A DNA stretch of 64,000 nucleotides from Bacteroidota bacterium (GTDB lineage: Bacteria > Bacteroidota > Ignavibacteria > Kryptoniales > JAKASW01): the NCBI GenBank assembly GCA_021825585.1, contig JAKAGT010000015.1:61030-125029 (forward strand), written 5' to 3'. Shown here one piece after another: positions 52,405 through 60,655 of the stretch. The translations under genes were made by a program, and so were the position numbers. The notes beneath the pieces are model-generated. The model did no database searches. It was not told where the DNA came from and worked only from the letters and a program-made list of their open reading frames with translations. Position 1 is the stretch's first letter; each line of letters begins with the position of its first letter.

Positions 52405-55400
52405 TCAGGGTTTCTGCGGCGCCTTGAAATCTTTGAGCGCTTCGATAACTGCGTTTGCAACAGCCGGCCTCACCCGGGCAATCTTGTAGTTTTCTCTTGT
52501 CGGACAAACGCGATTTGTCAGCAGGATCACATACAACTTTCTAATGGGGTCGACCCACACTGAAGTTCCCGTGAATCCGAGATGACCCCATGATGTCGGG
52601 GAGAAGTAACGCCCTGCACTGGAATGCTCGGGGGCCTTCGTATCCCAACCGAGAGCTCTCGTGCTTAGGTCGGAATGCTTCTTCGTGAACAGTGCAATTG
52701 TTGAATCATGAAGATACCGGTGACCGTCGTAGACTCCGCCGTTGAGGAGCATTTGCAGGTAGATCGCAAGATCGTGGCTGGTCGAGAACAGACCGGCGTG
52801 TCCCGCCACGCCGCCGAGCGATCTGGAGTTCTCATCGTGGACGATACCCTGCAACAGATGGCCGGCCACGGCGTCGAATTCCGTCGGGGCGCATATGTCT
52901 TTGAGCGCCAATGGTGGAGTGAACATTGTTTCAGTCATGCCGAGTGGTTCGTAGAAATTCTTCTCCACATACTCGTTTATGGGCATCCCGGTTATTTTCT
53001 CGATGACCTTTGCAAGGACGAGGAAATTAATGTCGCTGTATACCATTTTTGTCCCGGTCTTGTAGACAAGCGGGCTTGCGTACAAGGAATCGTACATCGC
53101 TTTGTGAGCCGCGAGTGCTGCCGGGTCCGTCAGGAACAGCCGCGGATGCTTCAGGAGCATCATGAGAGTATCATGCGGTATTGCCTCTGTGTCCCACAAA
53201 TGGCGGGGCGGATCAGGCGGTAGTCCGGAATCATGAACGAGGAGATTCGTGATGGTTACTTTCTCTTTGCCGTTCTGCCCGAACTGCGGAATGTATTTTA
53301 CGACAGGTGCATGTATGTCAAGCTTTCCTTCGTCGTACAGTTTCATTGCCGCAAAAGTGGTCGCTATGACTTTCGTAAGCGATGCCAGGTCGTACATTGT
53401 CCTGAGCGTTACGCGTCTGGAGTACGGAGAGTAGTCGTAAGTCCCGAAGGCCTTGTTGAACACAATCTTCCCATCTCTTGCCACGAGGAGCTGTGCGCCG
53501 GGGAAGGCGCTGTCGGCTATCCAAAAATTCATTATTGAGTCTAGTCTGGCCAGCCGCGTGGCGGAGAAACCCGCCGCAATCGGGTCAGCGTAGCTGAGGC
53601 TGGTCTTCTTAATGTCGATCCCGTCTCCATACTTAGCAACCCCGGGTATCTTAACCGGGAGCTTTCCGGTCACATTTATCTCTCCGAAGAGCGCCTGGGT
53701 GGCAGCCTGGACGACATACCTTGTAGCTGAATAGGCGCATACATAAGCGGAAACGTTGGGGACGCTCCTCAAGAGATATGGGTTTCCGAACGAGACCATT
53801 ACGCTGGGCTTGCCGTCGTTCAGGAGAGTGTCAAGAAAGCCCTGGATCGGCTTGCTGAAATCGACCGTACCCTGTCCGGCGCTCCAGCTGACGTATGTGG
53901 GGAGCAGAAGCATATCACACGACTGCGCGAGCTGGTATATGTTATCGAAGTCGATCTGATTCGACCATGGACCCACCTGCCGGAAAATGACGTTGCTGTA
54001 CCGGCTGGATAATTCCTGCCGGAAGTCACCGCCCGTTGCAGGATCTCCGTTATCCGATACTGTCAGGCAGAGTATCTTAGGCGATTGGTGGTACTGGAGC
54101 GGCAGTATATCTCCGTCGTTCTTTACAATCGTGATTGAACGGCGCGCCGCCTTCTCGGCAAGAAGCCTGTGGCTTTGTATCCCGACAATTTTCGCAATGT
54201 CTGCGATGTTCACGTAGCGGTTCTTGTCGAGACCAAGTTCCGACTTAATCGATAGGATCTTACGGACTGCGGCATCTATGCGTGCTTCACTAATCTCGCC
54301 CCTTTCGACCGCTTTTGTTATGGCATTGATTGCGGTCTCTTCGTCGGGTGGCATAAGCAGGATGTCCGCGCCGGCTTTCACGGCCATGACCGCGGCTTGA
54401 GCGGCGGAAAACTCACTCGAGACACCGCGCATCGTAAGGGCGTCGGTGACAATCAGTCCGTGAAAACCGACTGAATCCTGAAGAAGTCCCGTCGATATTT
54501 GCGGAGCCAGTGTTCCGGGGACATTGGAATTGCCGACGATCTTCGGGAAGGCTATATGTGCCACCATGACCGACTTGATCCCGGCGGCAACGTCGCGACG
54601 GAAGGGCACAAGTTCCACTTTCTCCAGCCTGCCGTATCCGAAGTTTATGATGGGCAGGGCCATGTGCGAATCGATGTCCGTGTCTCCATGTCCCGGAAAA
54701 TGTTTGGCAGTAGCGACCACCCCGGCATCCTGTGTGCCAACCACAAATGCGGATGCCAGTTTGGCGACGAGCTCAGGATTCTCCCCAAATGAGCGCACGT
54801 TGATTATAGGATTGTCGGGATTGTCGTTCACATCGGATACCGGTGCGTAGTTCTGTAGGACGCCTACTGCACGGGATTCCTCCCCGACAACTCTTCCGAT
54901 CTTGTAAACAAGTGCGGAGTCTCTCGTTGCGCCCAATCCCATGTTGCTTGGGAAACCGATTGCGTCCTGCAGTCTCATACCGAGTCCATATTCGTAGTCG
55001 GAAGAGACGAGGAGCGGGACCTTTGCTATGCTCTGCAGCCTGTTGAGAATCATCCCCTGTTCATAAATGTCTCCCAATGAGACTACGAGTCCGCCTATTT
55101 TGACGTCGCGGACGAGATGAACGAGTTCGTCATAGCTTCTATCGTCGTCGCTCATGTAGTGAGTCATCGTATATGCCACGGTCATCTGAGCGACTTTATC
55201 ACGCAGCGAGAGCGATTGGAGGGTACTATTGACCCAAGCAGTGTCTACTTTCCAATGATAAATACCGGTGTCCGGAAGTGCGGCAGAGCCTTGCGCAAGC
55301 GCGGGAGGCGTGGCCGCTCTCTCAGGAAGGGCTTCCTTTGTCTGGTATGTGGCCGTGGAACATGATACAAGTGAAAAAGAGAGTGCTGCTAAAAACAGTA

Positions 55401-55416
55401 GAATAGGTTTCATCAT
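52405..55416 (-). CDS. Lipoprotein fusion of GH3 N-acetylhexosaminidase and serine beta-lactamase-like domain
   Basis: This protein of 1003 residues has a lipoprotein signal (MMKPILLFLAALSFSLVSC). The N-terminal half is a GH3 NagZ-type domain: the active-site loop KHFPGHGDTDIDSH carries the Asp-His dyad, and the nucleophile lies in LIVTDALTMRGV. A GH3 C-terminal sandwich follows, then, from about residue 620, a class C beta-lactamase/D-peptidase-like domain with SxxK in ASLTKVIATT, YSD in MVYSDINFL and HLGFTG. Such fusions occur in Bacteroidetes. A role in cell-wall muropeptide turnover is likely; a secreted chitin-type hexosaminidase is possible. It overlaps the upstream kinase by four bases. 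Confidence 0.93.
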   Translation of the reverse strand: MMKPILLFLAALSFSLVSCSTATYQTKEALPERAATPPALAQGSAALPDTGIYHWKVDTAWVNSTLQSLSLRDKVAQMTVAYTMTHYMSDDDRSYDELVHLVRDVKIGGLVVSLGDIYEQGMILNRLQSIAKVPLLVSSDYEYGLGMRLQDAIGFPSNMGLGATRDSALVYKIGRVVGEESRAVGVLQNYAPVSDVNDNPDNPIINVRSFGENPELVAKLASAFVVGTQDAGVVATAKHFPGHGDTDIDSHMALPIINFGYGRLEKVELVPFRRDVAAGIKSVMVAHIAFPKIVGNSNVPGTLAPQISTGLLQDSVGFHGLIVTDALTMRGVSSEFSAAQAAVMAVKAGADILLMPPDEETAINAITKAVERGEISEARIDAAVRKILSIKSELGLDKNRYVNIADIAKIVGIQSHRLLAEKAARRSITIVKNDGDILPLQYHQSPKILCLTVSDNGDPATGGDFRQELSSRYSNVIFRQVGPWSNQIDFDNIYQLAQSCDMLLLPTYVSWSAGQGTVDFSKPIQGFLDTLLNDGKPSVMVSFGNPYLLRSVPNVSAYVCAYSATRYVVQAATQALFGEINVTGKLPVKIPGVAKYGDGIDIKKTSLSYADPIAAGFSATRLARLDSIMNFWIADSAFPGAQLLVARDGKIVFNKAFGTYDYSPYSRRVTLRTMYDLASLTKVIATTFAAMKLYDEGKLDIHAPVVKYIPQFGQNGKEKVTITNLLVHDSGLPPDPPRHLWDTEAIPHDTLMMLLKHPRLFLTDPAALAAHKAMYDSLYASPLVYKTGTKMVYSDINFLVLAKVIEKITGMPINEYVEKNFYEPLGMTETMFTPPLALKDICAPTEFDAVAGHLLQGIVHDENSRSLGGVAGHAGLFSTSHDLAIYLQMLLNGGVYDGHRYLHDSTIALFTKKHSDLSTRALGWDTKAPEHSSAGRYFSPTSWGHLGFTGTSVWVDPIRKLYVILLTNRVCPTRENYKIARVRPAVANAVIEALKDFKAPQKP

Positions 55417-56342
55417 TTTGCCTCATCAATTTTGAAAGCCAGAAGGGCCGCTCCGACTGCGGGAGAGGATTCTGCTGGTTGTACTCTGATTTCCGGAAAG
55501 TCTTCGGCAATAATCTGCAGAAACTTCCGCGACAAAGGGCTCGACTTCGTGAGTATGCTTCCAATCAGGACGAGGGGGAGCGGCTCGTCGACCTTATTTG
55601 CAACAGCCCGGATGTGATCCGACAGCTGCCTGGCACTTTCGGTTATTATGCCTATCGCTGCCCCATCGCCGCTTTCAGCAGCCTCAAGAGCTATTGGGGC
55701 TGCAGAGGCAATATCAAAGTTCTTCTGATATACCTCTACGACCATCGACTGGGGATCGGCAATGTTTTTCCTATCTTTCAAAAGCTGGGTCATCATGGTG
55801 AGCTCACCGCGACCGTCGAAAGCTCTCGCCACGGCAACGAGGCAGGCTCTGCCGATTGCATAGCCGCTCCCTTCGTCGCCGATAAAGCGCCCCCATCCGC
55901 CTATTCGATGAATCGCATTCGTACTGTCTTTCGCGAACAGTATCGAACCCGTTCCGCTGATAAGGATCATTCCCGGCTTCCCTCTGAAAGCGCCTTCGAG
56001 AGCGGCTATCGCATCGCTGCCGACCCCGACATGAGGAATCCGTAATGATCTTTTGCTAAGGAGATCCAGGAACGCTGCGCGCATCCTATTGGCATCATCG
56101 GCTCTTCCTGCACCCGCCAATCCCAGGAACATGGACCGGATACGGGAAAAGTCCGCACCGATTGTCTTCAGCAAGTTCTCGGTGACCTGGAGTATGTGTT
56201 CGGAAGCTCTTTCGACGCCGATGATCTGGAAATTCGTCGCCTCACCAACTGACTCGGCAAGTGTTTCCTTCTCGAAATTGAGAGCCACCCCGGCTGTCTT
56301 TGTTGCCCCGCCGTCAAAACCCAAATAAAGTGAATCATTCAT
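55413..56342 (-). CDS. BadF/BcrA-type sugar kinase, N-acetylglucosamine kinase-like
   Basis: This ASKHA-fold ATPase of 309 residues has the motifs YLGFDGGATKTAGVALN (phosphate 1), MILISGTGSILFAK and GGWGRFIGDEGSGYAIG (phosphate 2 and adenosine), as in N-acetylglucosamine kinases. The frame is open from 56378, but the conserved N-terminus begins at ATG 56342; no ribosome-binding site distinguishes the two. Its stop overlaps the start of the GH3/beta-lactamase gene (ATGA), so the two are translationally coupled. The pair suits recycling of GlcNAc or anhydroMurNAc released from cell wall. The exact sugar is unproven. Confidence 0.88.
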   Translation of the reverse strand: MNDSLYLGFDGGATKTAGVALNFEKETLAESVGEATNFQIIGVERASEHILQVTENLLKTIGADFSRIRSMFLGLAGAGRADDANRMRAAFLDLLSKRSLRIPHVGVGSDAIAALEGAFRGKPGMILISGTGSILFAKDSTNAIHRIGGWGRFIGDEGSGYAIGRACLVAVARAFDGRGELTMMTQLLKDRKNIADPQSMVVEVYQKNFDIASAAPIALEAAESGDGAAIGIITESARQLSDHIRAVANKVDEPLPLVLIGSILTKSSPLSRKFLQIIAEDFPEIRVQPAESSPAVGAALLAFKIDEAK

Positions 56343-56491
56343 TGAATAAAAAGTATCTTTTCTGCGATAAAAAGTCAATTTGTGATCGCCGTATGTCCGG
56401 ACCTCGGACCAGGAACTCGGAGATGCGACGAATTGACGCGTTATCTGCTCACAGTCGGCGGTGCTGGCAGCAGTTATTCAATTCCTGCCAA

Positions 56492-57088
56492 CTAATGTTG
56501 AACCGCTTTGTCGGGTGGGACCGGAGCTGGTACCTGGTTGCTGATCGGTTTGATTGAACGCAAGTAGGCATAAATGTCAGTCAGGTCGCCGTTTGTCATT
56601 CGCCCGAGTCCTTCCCACGGCATCGGAGGGAGCAGCGGCCGTCCTGATCCCCAGTACTTTCCTTCCCTAACGCAGTTTATGAACATTTCCTTGGTCCATG
56701 AGCCTATGCCGGTAGCGGAATCCGGAGTGATGTTCGCCGCATAACTGATACCCCATGGCCCCGCATAGCTTGTGAAATCAGGCGTGGCAAGCATCCCCCA
56801 GCCGCTCGACCCCAGGGCTCCCTGGGGGATCCGGAGAGTGTCTCCCACCGCTGGAAAGCCGGAAAGATATTTGTCCATGTCGGGTACCGGACCGTTCGGC
56901 GTCATCTTCGACGGTGTGTGACAATCGCTGCATCCTCCCAGAGATTTCACGAGATACGCCCCATGTTCGATTTGGGCTTTCGTGAATCTGTTGGATGGCT
57001 TCACTGGTGGCTTGTGCGACGGAATCACAAACCCAAAACCTGCAATCGTAACGATGACTAGAATGATGACCGCTCTATTTGTTAACAT
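56492..57088 (-). CDS. Monoheme cytochrome c, membrane-anchored or secreted
   Basis: This protein of 198 residues has an N-terminal hydrophobic helix (about 6-24), then one heme motif, CSDCH, near residue 53 in YLVKSLGGCSDCHTPS. The distal methionine candidate is in RPLLPPMPWEGLGRMTN. This resembles the cytochrome c subunits of periplasmic dehydrogenases and stand-alone c-type carriers. The Pro-rich tail (NQVPAPVPPDK) is unusual. It is not near a dehydrogenase gene, and the multiheme cluster lies 14 kb away. Its partner is unknown. Confidence 0.85.
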   Translation of the reverse strand: MLTNRAVIILVIVTIAGFGFVIPSHKPPVKPSNRFTKAQIEHGAYLVKSLGGCSDCHTPSKMTPNGPVPDMDKYLSGFPAVGDTLRIPQGALGSSGWGMLATPDFTSYAGPWGISYAANITPDSATGIGSWTKEMFINCVREGKYWGSGRPLLPPMPWEGLGRMTNGDLTDIYAYLRSIKPISNQVPAPVPPDKAVQH

Positions 57089-57386
57089 TCACGCCTCCTG
57101 GATTTTGTTTGGAACAGTTGTTCCAGCACGAGCCGACAGTTTTGATCAATGGATACCACTGTGTAACCGCGCACCAGCGAAGTTAGTTCCATAATGTGCC
57201 TCATCTAACACAGTGCACGGCAGGCGGGTGACAGGGACATTGATGGTTAGTTAGTTCCGCAGATGATGTTTCTTTCGTTAAGTCTTGGCCCTGCCAGTGT
57301 CACGCCTGCTAAAATTGGAGCGAACCTTGCGATACTAAGTCTTCTTGTTTATAATCGTGGAGAATCGACAAGAAGCGAGGTGTAAA

Positions 57387-57758
57387 GTGCAGCTGGAAAG
57401 AGAAGAAATTAACGGCCTGCGAAGGCTTGAGGAGTCTCTTTGGAAAAGAGAGACGCGTTTCGACAGGGAATACATGGAACGAATACTCTCACCGGACTAC
57501 ATAGAGTTTGGCCGATCGGGGCGGATCTACAACAGGGAGGAAACGTTGACGGTACCGGATCAGGAAATCAACGCTTGCCTGCCATTGGCCGACTTCAGAG
57601 TCATCCAAATTACTTCTGAAGTCGTTCTCATCACCTACACCAGCGAGGTCAAATATAATCGCGCTGTGCTAGTGGGTAACCGAAGCTCGATCTGGGTAAA
57701 GACAGAGAAGGGATGGCAGCTACGATTTCACCAGGGGACTCCAGTCGAAAGGGGATGA
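57387..57758 (+). CDS. SnoaL/NTF2-like (DUF4440) protein
   Basis: This small protein of 123 residues has the cone-shaped NTF2-like fold pattern: EESLWKRETRFDREYMERILSPDYIEFGRSG, then ADFRVIQITSEVVLITY and a C-terminal RSSIWVKTEKGWQLRFHQGTP. This layout is that of the DUF4440 group, often a stress or small-molecule binding protein. The open frame begins at a TTG (57345), but GAGG at 57377-57380, six bases before the GTG at 57387, marks a better start. The 298-base gap before it shows no other gene. Its neighbours are also small accessory proteins. Confidence 0.82.
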   Translation: MQLEREEINGLRRLEESLWKRETRFDREYMERILSPDYIEFGRSGRIYNREETLTVPDQEINACLPLADFRVIQITSEVVLITYTSEVKYNRAVLVGNRSSIWVKTEKGWQLRFHQGTPVERG

Positions 57759-57909
57759 TTTCTTTGAGGAATTAATCCTGCATGTCCAGGAGCGGGCCGG
57801 CTTGTGCGGGAACTTAGGAGGTACGGAAACAGGGGAGAGAACGGTGTTGTCGCACACGGCTGGAAAAGCTCGCGGAGATTTCGAATTGGCTCGAGCAGTA
57901 TCGAGAGTT

Positions 57910-58073
57910 CTGGGAGGCAAAGTAGTCGAAGTGGTTCCGCAAAAGAAACTTGCTTATTCATGGCGCTACGAAGGCCATGAAGGGAATTCGCGGGTGACAT
58001 TCGAATTATTTCCTAAGGGCAACAATGGACCATGATCGTCGGCAAGAATTTGAAAGAATATGTGGAAGGATAA
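57910..58073 (+). pseudogene. Remnant of an AHSA1-type (SRPBCC) protein
   Basis: A frame ending at 58035 contains VVEVVPQKKLAYSWRYEGHE and VTFELFPKG, the middle of an AHSA1/SRPBCC ligand-binding protein. The C-terminus of the same family, IVGKNLKEYVEG, follows in another frame and stops at 58071-58073. About 40 residues that should lie between are missing, and the N-terminal third is also missing or unrecognisable. The PhnB-like gene starts two bases after this remnant, so the pair was probably an operon. A short fusion protein could still be made, but it would not fold as a complete domain. Confidence 0.7.
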
Positions 58074-58075
58074 TC

Positions 58076-58489
58076 ATGCAGAAGCTCACAACGTTTCTTC
58101 TTTTCGTCGGCAAGCAGCACGGCAAAGCCGAAGAGGCGATCAACTTTTATGTTTCGCTGTTCAGGAATTCGACGATCCATAAGGTGGAACGGTACGGCCC
58201 GAATGAAGGGGAGAAAGAGGGAACTGTCAAGCATGCCGAGTTCGTTTTCAACGGACAGGAGTTCATGGTCATGGAAAGCGGTCTCGATCACAAGGTCACT
58301 TTCACGCCCGCGATGTCTATATTCGTGACGTGCGAGAGCGAACAGGAAATTGATGAGTTGTTTGGTCGGCTGTCGGAAAATGGAAAGGTCCACATGTCGC
58401 TGAGCCAATATCAATTCAGGGAAAAGTTCGCATGGGTCGATGACAGGTTCGGAGTGTCATGGCAACTGAACCTTCCGAATAATCATTGA
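58076..58489 (+). CDS. PhnB-like VOC (glyoxalase/bleomycin-resistance-like) protein
   Basis: This protein of 137 residues starts MQKLTTFLLFVGKQHGKAEEA and continues with FRNSTIHKVERYG and FNGQEFMVMESGLDHKVTFT, typical of the PhnB/3-demethylubiquinone-methyltransferase-like branch of the VOC superfamily. The C-terminal WVDDRFGVSWQLN is the usual family ending. The frame opens at 58025, but GGAAGGA before ATG 58076 and homology choose the later start. It lies beside AHSA1-like, DoxX and ECF42-type genes, families that commonly occur together. Function is unknown; the sequence does not identify a substrate. Confidence 0.88.
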   Translation: MQKLTTFLLFVGKQHGKAEEAINFYVSLFRNSTIHKVERYGPNEGEKEGTVKHAEFVFNGQEFMVMESGLDHKVTFTPAMSIFVTCESEQEIDELFGRLSENGKVHMSLSQYQFREKFAWVDDRFGVSWQLNLPNNH

Positions 58490-58511
58490 ATTAACAGGAA
58501 AGATGTAACAG

Positions 58512-58952
58512 ATGACGGGAATCATTATCAAATGGCAGGCGATGTCGCCGTATTTTCGAAGCATCCTGCGGATCGCTGCTGCCTTTACATTCACGCTCCA
58601 TGGTACAGTGAAATTATTCGCTTTTCCCGCCGGGATGGGACCGGGAGGCATGACGGTGCATCTGTTTTCCCAGATGGGACTCGCGGGCATTCTTGAAGCG
58701 TTCGGCGGTGTACTTCTGCTCCTTGGACTCTTCAGCCGCCCGGTCGCGTTCATTCTTTCTGGCGAGATGGCGGTTGCATTCTTCCAGGTGCATTTCCCGA
58801 GAGGCTTCTGGCCGGTTCTGAGTGGCGGAGAACTTGCATTTCTCTACTGCTTTGTCTGGTTCTATCTCTCGACGGCCGGCGCTGGACCGTGGAGCCTCGA
58901 TGCTGTACTGGCGAAACGGCGCGATCCCGTCCGTCAGGAATTGAAAGCATAG
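58512..58952 (+). CDS. DoxX family membrane protein
   Basis: This protein of 146 residues has four predicted membrane helices. The N-terminal LRIAAAFTFTLHGTVKLFAFP, then GILEAFGGVLLLLGLFSRPVAFILSGEMAVAFFQVH and the last helix LAFLYCFVWFYLSTAGAG, are typical DoxX/YphA sequence. Start ATG 58512 has AGGAAAG upstream; ATG 58542 is an alternative. Homologues have been linked to thiosulfate or sulfide quinone oxidoreduction and to oxidative stress, but most are uncharacterised. The adjoining permease starts with a TTG 12 bases after the stop. Confidence 0.9.
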   Translation: MTGIIIKWQAMSPYFRSILRIAAAFTFTLHGTVKLFAFPAGMGPGGMTVHLFSQMGLAGILEAFGGVLLLLGLFSRPVAFILSGEMAVAFFQVHFPRGFWPVLSGGELAFLYCFVWFYLSTAGAGPWSLDAVLAKRRDPVRQELKA

Positions 58953-58964
58953 AGGAGCGCGATA

Positions 58965-60320
58965 TTGACAGTTGAATCCGAAGACAGGTCTGCTTCCGAC
59001 CAGCATCTCCGCAAGGCGATCTCGCTTCGCCATGCGGTCGCCCTTTACGTAAGCTCGGTTCTCGGTTCCGGCATTCTCGTGCTTCCCAGTCTCGCCGCCA
59101 AAATTGCAGGGCCGTCATCACTTATTGCCTGGGTTTTCCTGGCGGTTGCAAGCTATCCTTTCGCCTACACGTTCGCATCGCTTTCGTCGCGGATGCCGAA
59201 ATCGGGAGGCGTGTATGCGTTTGCGAAGGAGGCCTTCGGACTTCACGCCGCGACCGTGACTTCATGGCTCTTCGGATTGTGGTACATCGCCGGCTCGCCT
59301 GCGGTGATGCTGATTGCAGCATCGTACCTCGCCTACGCATTCCCAATGAGCAGGGCGGACATCTACCTTGTGGCGGCGCTCGTCATCATGTGTGCATTCA
59401 GAGTCAACTACCGCGGGATAACATTCAGCAACAAAGTCCAGCTTGCCGTGGTCGTTGCGATAGTCGCTATGCCGGTTGCCGCCGTCGCAACTTCGGTCGG
59501 TTCGGTGAAGCCCGCAAACTTCTCCCCGCTCTTTCCGAACGGGCTGCTTTCGGTCGGTACGGCTGCCGCGCTGATATTCTGGTCGTTCCTCGGTTATGAA
59601 AACGTATCCAACGTCGCGGAGGAATTCAGCAATCCGAAGCGGGATTTTCTCCGAAGCGTCGTCCTCAGTGTTGTGCTCGTCGACGTGCTGTACGTGTCGG
59701 TTGCGGTTGTTACTGTCGGCACGAAAGCATACGATGCAGGAGGAGGTGTGGCACCGTTCGCTGCGATCTTCTCCAGGTTGCTCGGCAGATATGGAGCGGC
59801 CGGGACTGCTGCGCTTGCATTCTTCATAATATTCGGTGCGGCGAACGCCTATACTACCGGAATATCGAGGGTGATTTTTGCGGCGGCAAAGGACGCGGCA
59901 TTTCCTCCCGCGCTCGCACATTTGAACTCGCGGACCATGGTGCCCGATCTGTGTCTGATGTTTCTGTCGGGGTTCTCCATGGTGATGCTCGGAGTGTTTT
60001 ATGTCTTCAACGCCGACCTGCAAACGGCGCTGCTCATTCCGAGCGGTGCGGCGATTATCGTTTACATCATCGGCTCGGTGGCAGGAATCAGACTGTTGAA
60101 AAATACGGGTGGAGGAAAAGCCTCCCGTGGATGGCTCTCTCAATATCGCTCGCCGCATTTCCGTTCGTGGGAACTCTTGCTTTGCCTGCAGCGCTCGTGG
60201 CGGTGGTCGCCTTCGTTTACAGCTTCAGGATTAGCCGGCGAGATGTTATGGCACGGCGAGGTGAAATACTTAAGTGATAGTGAATTAAGAGCATCGATTA
60301 AGTTCCGGGAATCAGGATAA
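58965..60320 (+). CDS. APC-family amino acid permease, frameshifted near its C-terminus
   Basis: This amino acid/polyamine-type transporter has about 11 membrane helices. The start region ISLRHAVALYVSSVLGSGILVLPS and AYTFASLSSRMPKSGGVYAF are family signatures, and FWSFLGYENVSNVAEEFSNP is the sixth-helix region. The start is TTG 58965, supported by GAGGAG seven bases upstream. After about residue 385 the reading frame becomes arginine/tryptophan-rich nonsense (to 60320). The expected continuation PWMALSISLAAFPFVGTLAL and VAVVAFVYSFRISRRDV is present in another frame, ending at 60277. One missing C in the run at about 60122-60126 explains this. The original protein was probably about 437 residues. 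Confidence 0.85.
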   Translation: MTVESEDRSASDQHLRKAISLRHAVALYVSSVLGSGILVLPSLAAKIAGPSSLIAWVFLAVASYPFAYTFASLSSRMPKSGGVYAFAKEAFGLHAATVTSWLFGLWYIAGSPAVMLIAASYLAYAFPMSRADIYLVAALVIMCAFRVNYRGITFSNKVQLAVVVAIVAMPVAAVATSVGSVKPANFSPLFPNGLLSVGTAAALIFWSFLGYENVSNVAEEFSNPKRDFLRSVVLSVVLVDVLYVSVAVVTVGTKAYDAGGGVAPFAAIFSRLLGRYGAAGTAALAFFIIFGAANAYTTGISRVIFAAAKDAAFPPALAHLNSRTMVPDLCLMFLSGFSMVMLGVFYVFNADLQTALLIPSGAAIIVYIIGSVAGIRLLKNTGGGKASRGWLSQYRSPHFRSWELLLCLQRSWRWSPSFTASGLAGEMLWHGEVKYLSDSELRASIKFRESG

Positions 60321-60655
60321 GCAGCCACGAAATGCGGCCGGTGATTCCCAACCTCTTGTAGTTTGGAAACGACTGCCTGACATTTACGATGGTTCCAACT
60401 TTTCTCAGGTTGACTATGCACTCAAATGCATGTGAACGCTCAGGGTTAGAAATTTGTTCTTCTTAAAGCTGCGACTATCGCCTCACTTTGGCTGCCGGTA
60501 GCTCCAATTATAAGTCTTGATTCGTGCCCTGTAGAAGCACCTCTGTATACAGGACGATTAGGAACAGGAGATATTGTGAGACGAGAGAAACCGTTGTCTT
60601 TTCTCCAAAAGAAGAGAATTGGCAATCGCAGGCCTAATGCTGGGAATAGAGGAGT
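60321..60655. other. 335-base gap with no recognised gene
   Basis: I see no convincing coding sequence, RNA gene or hairpin terminator here. The ECF sigma factor gene follows, so its promoter should lie in the last part. No repeat or mobile-element end was recognised. Confidence 0.5.

Noticed and set aside
59262..60158. 298-residue minus-strand frame opposite the permease
   Set aside because: Low-complexity, Arg/His-rich, no family features; a shadow of the permease.
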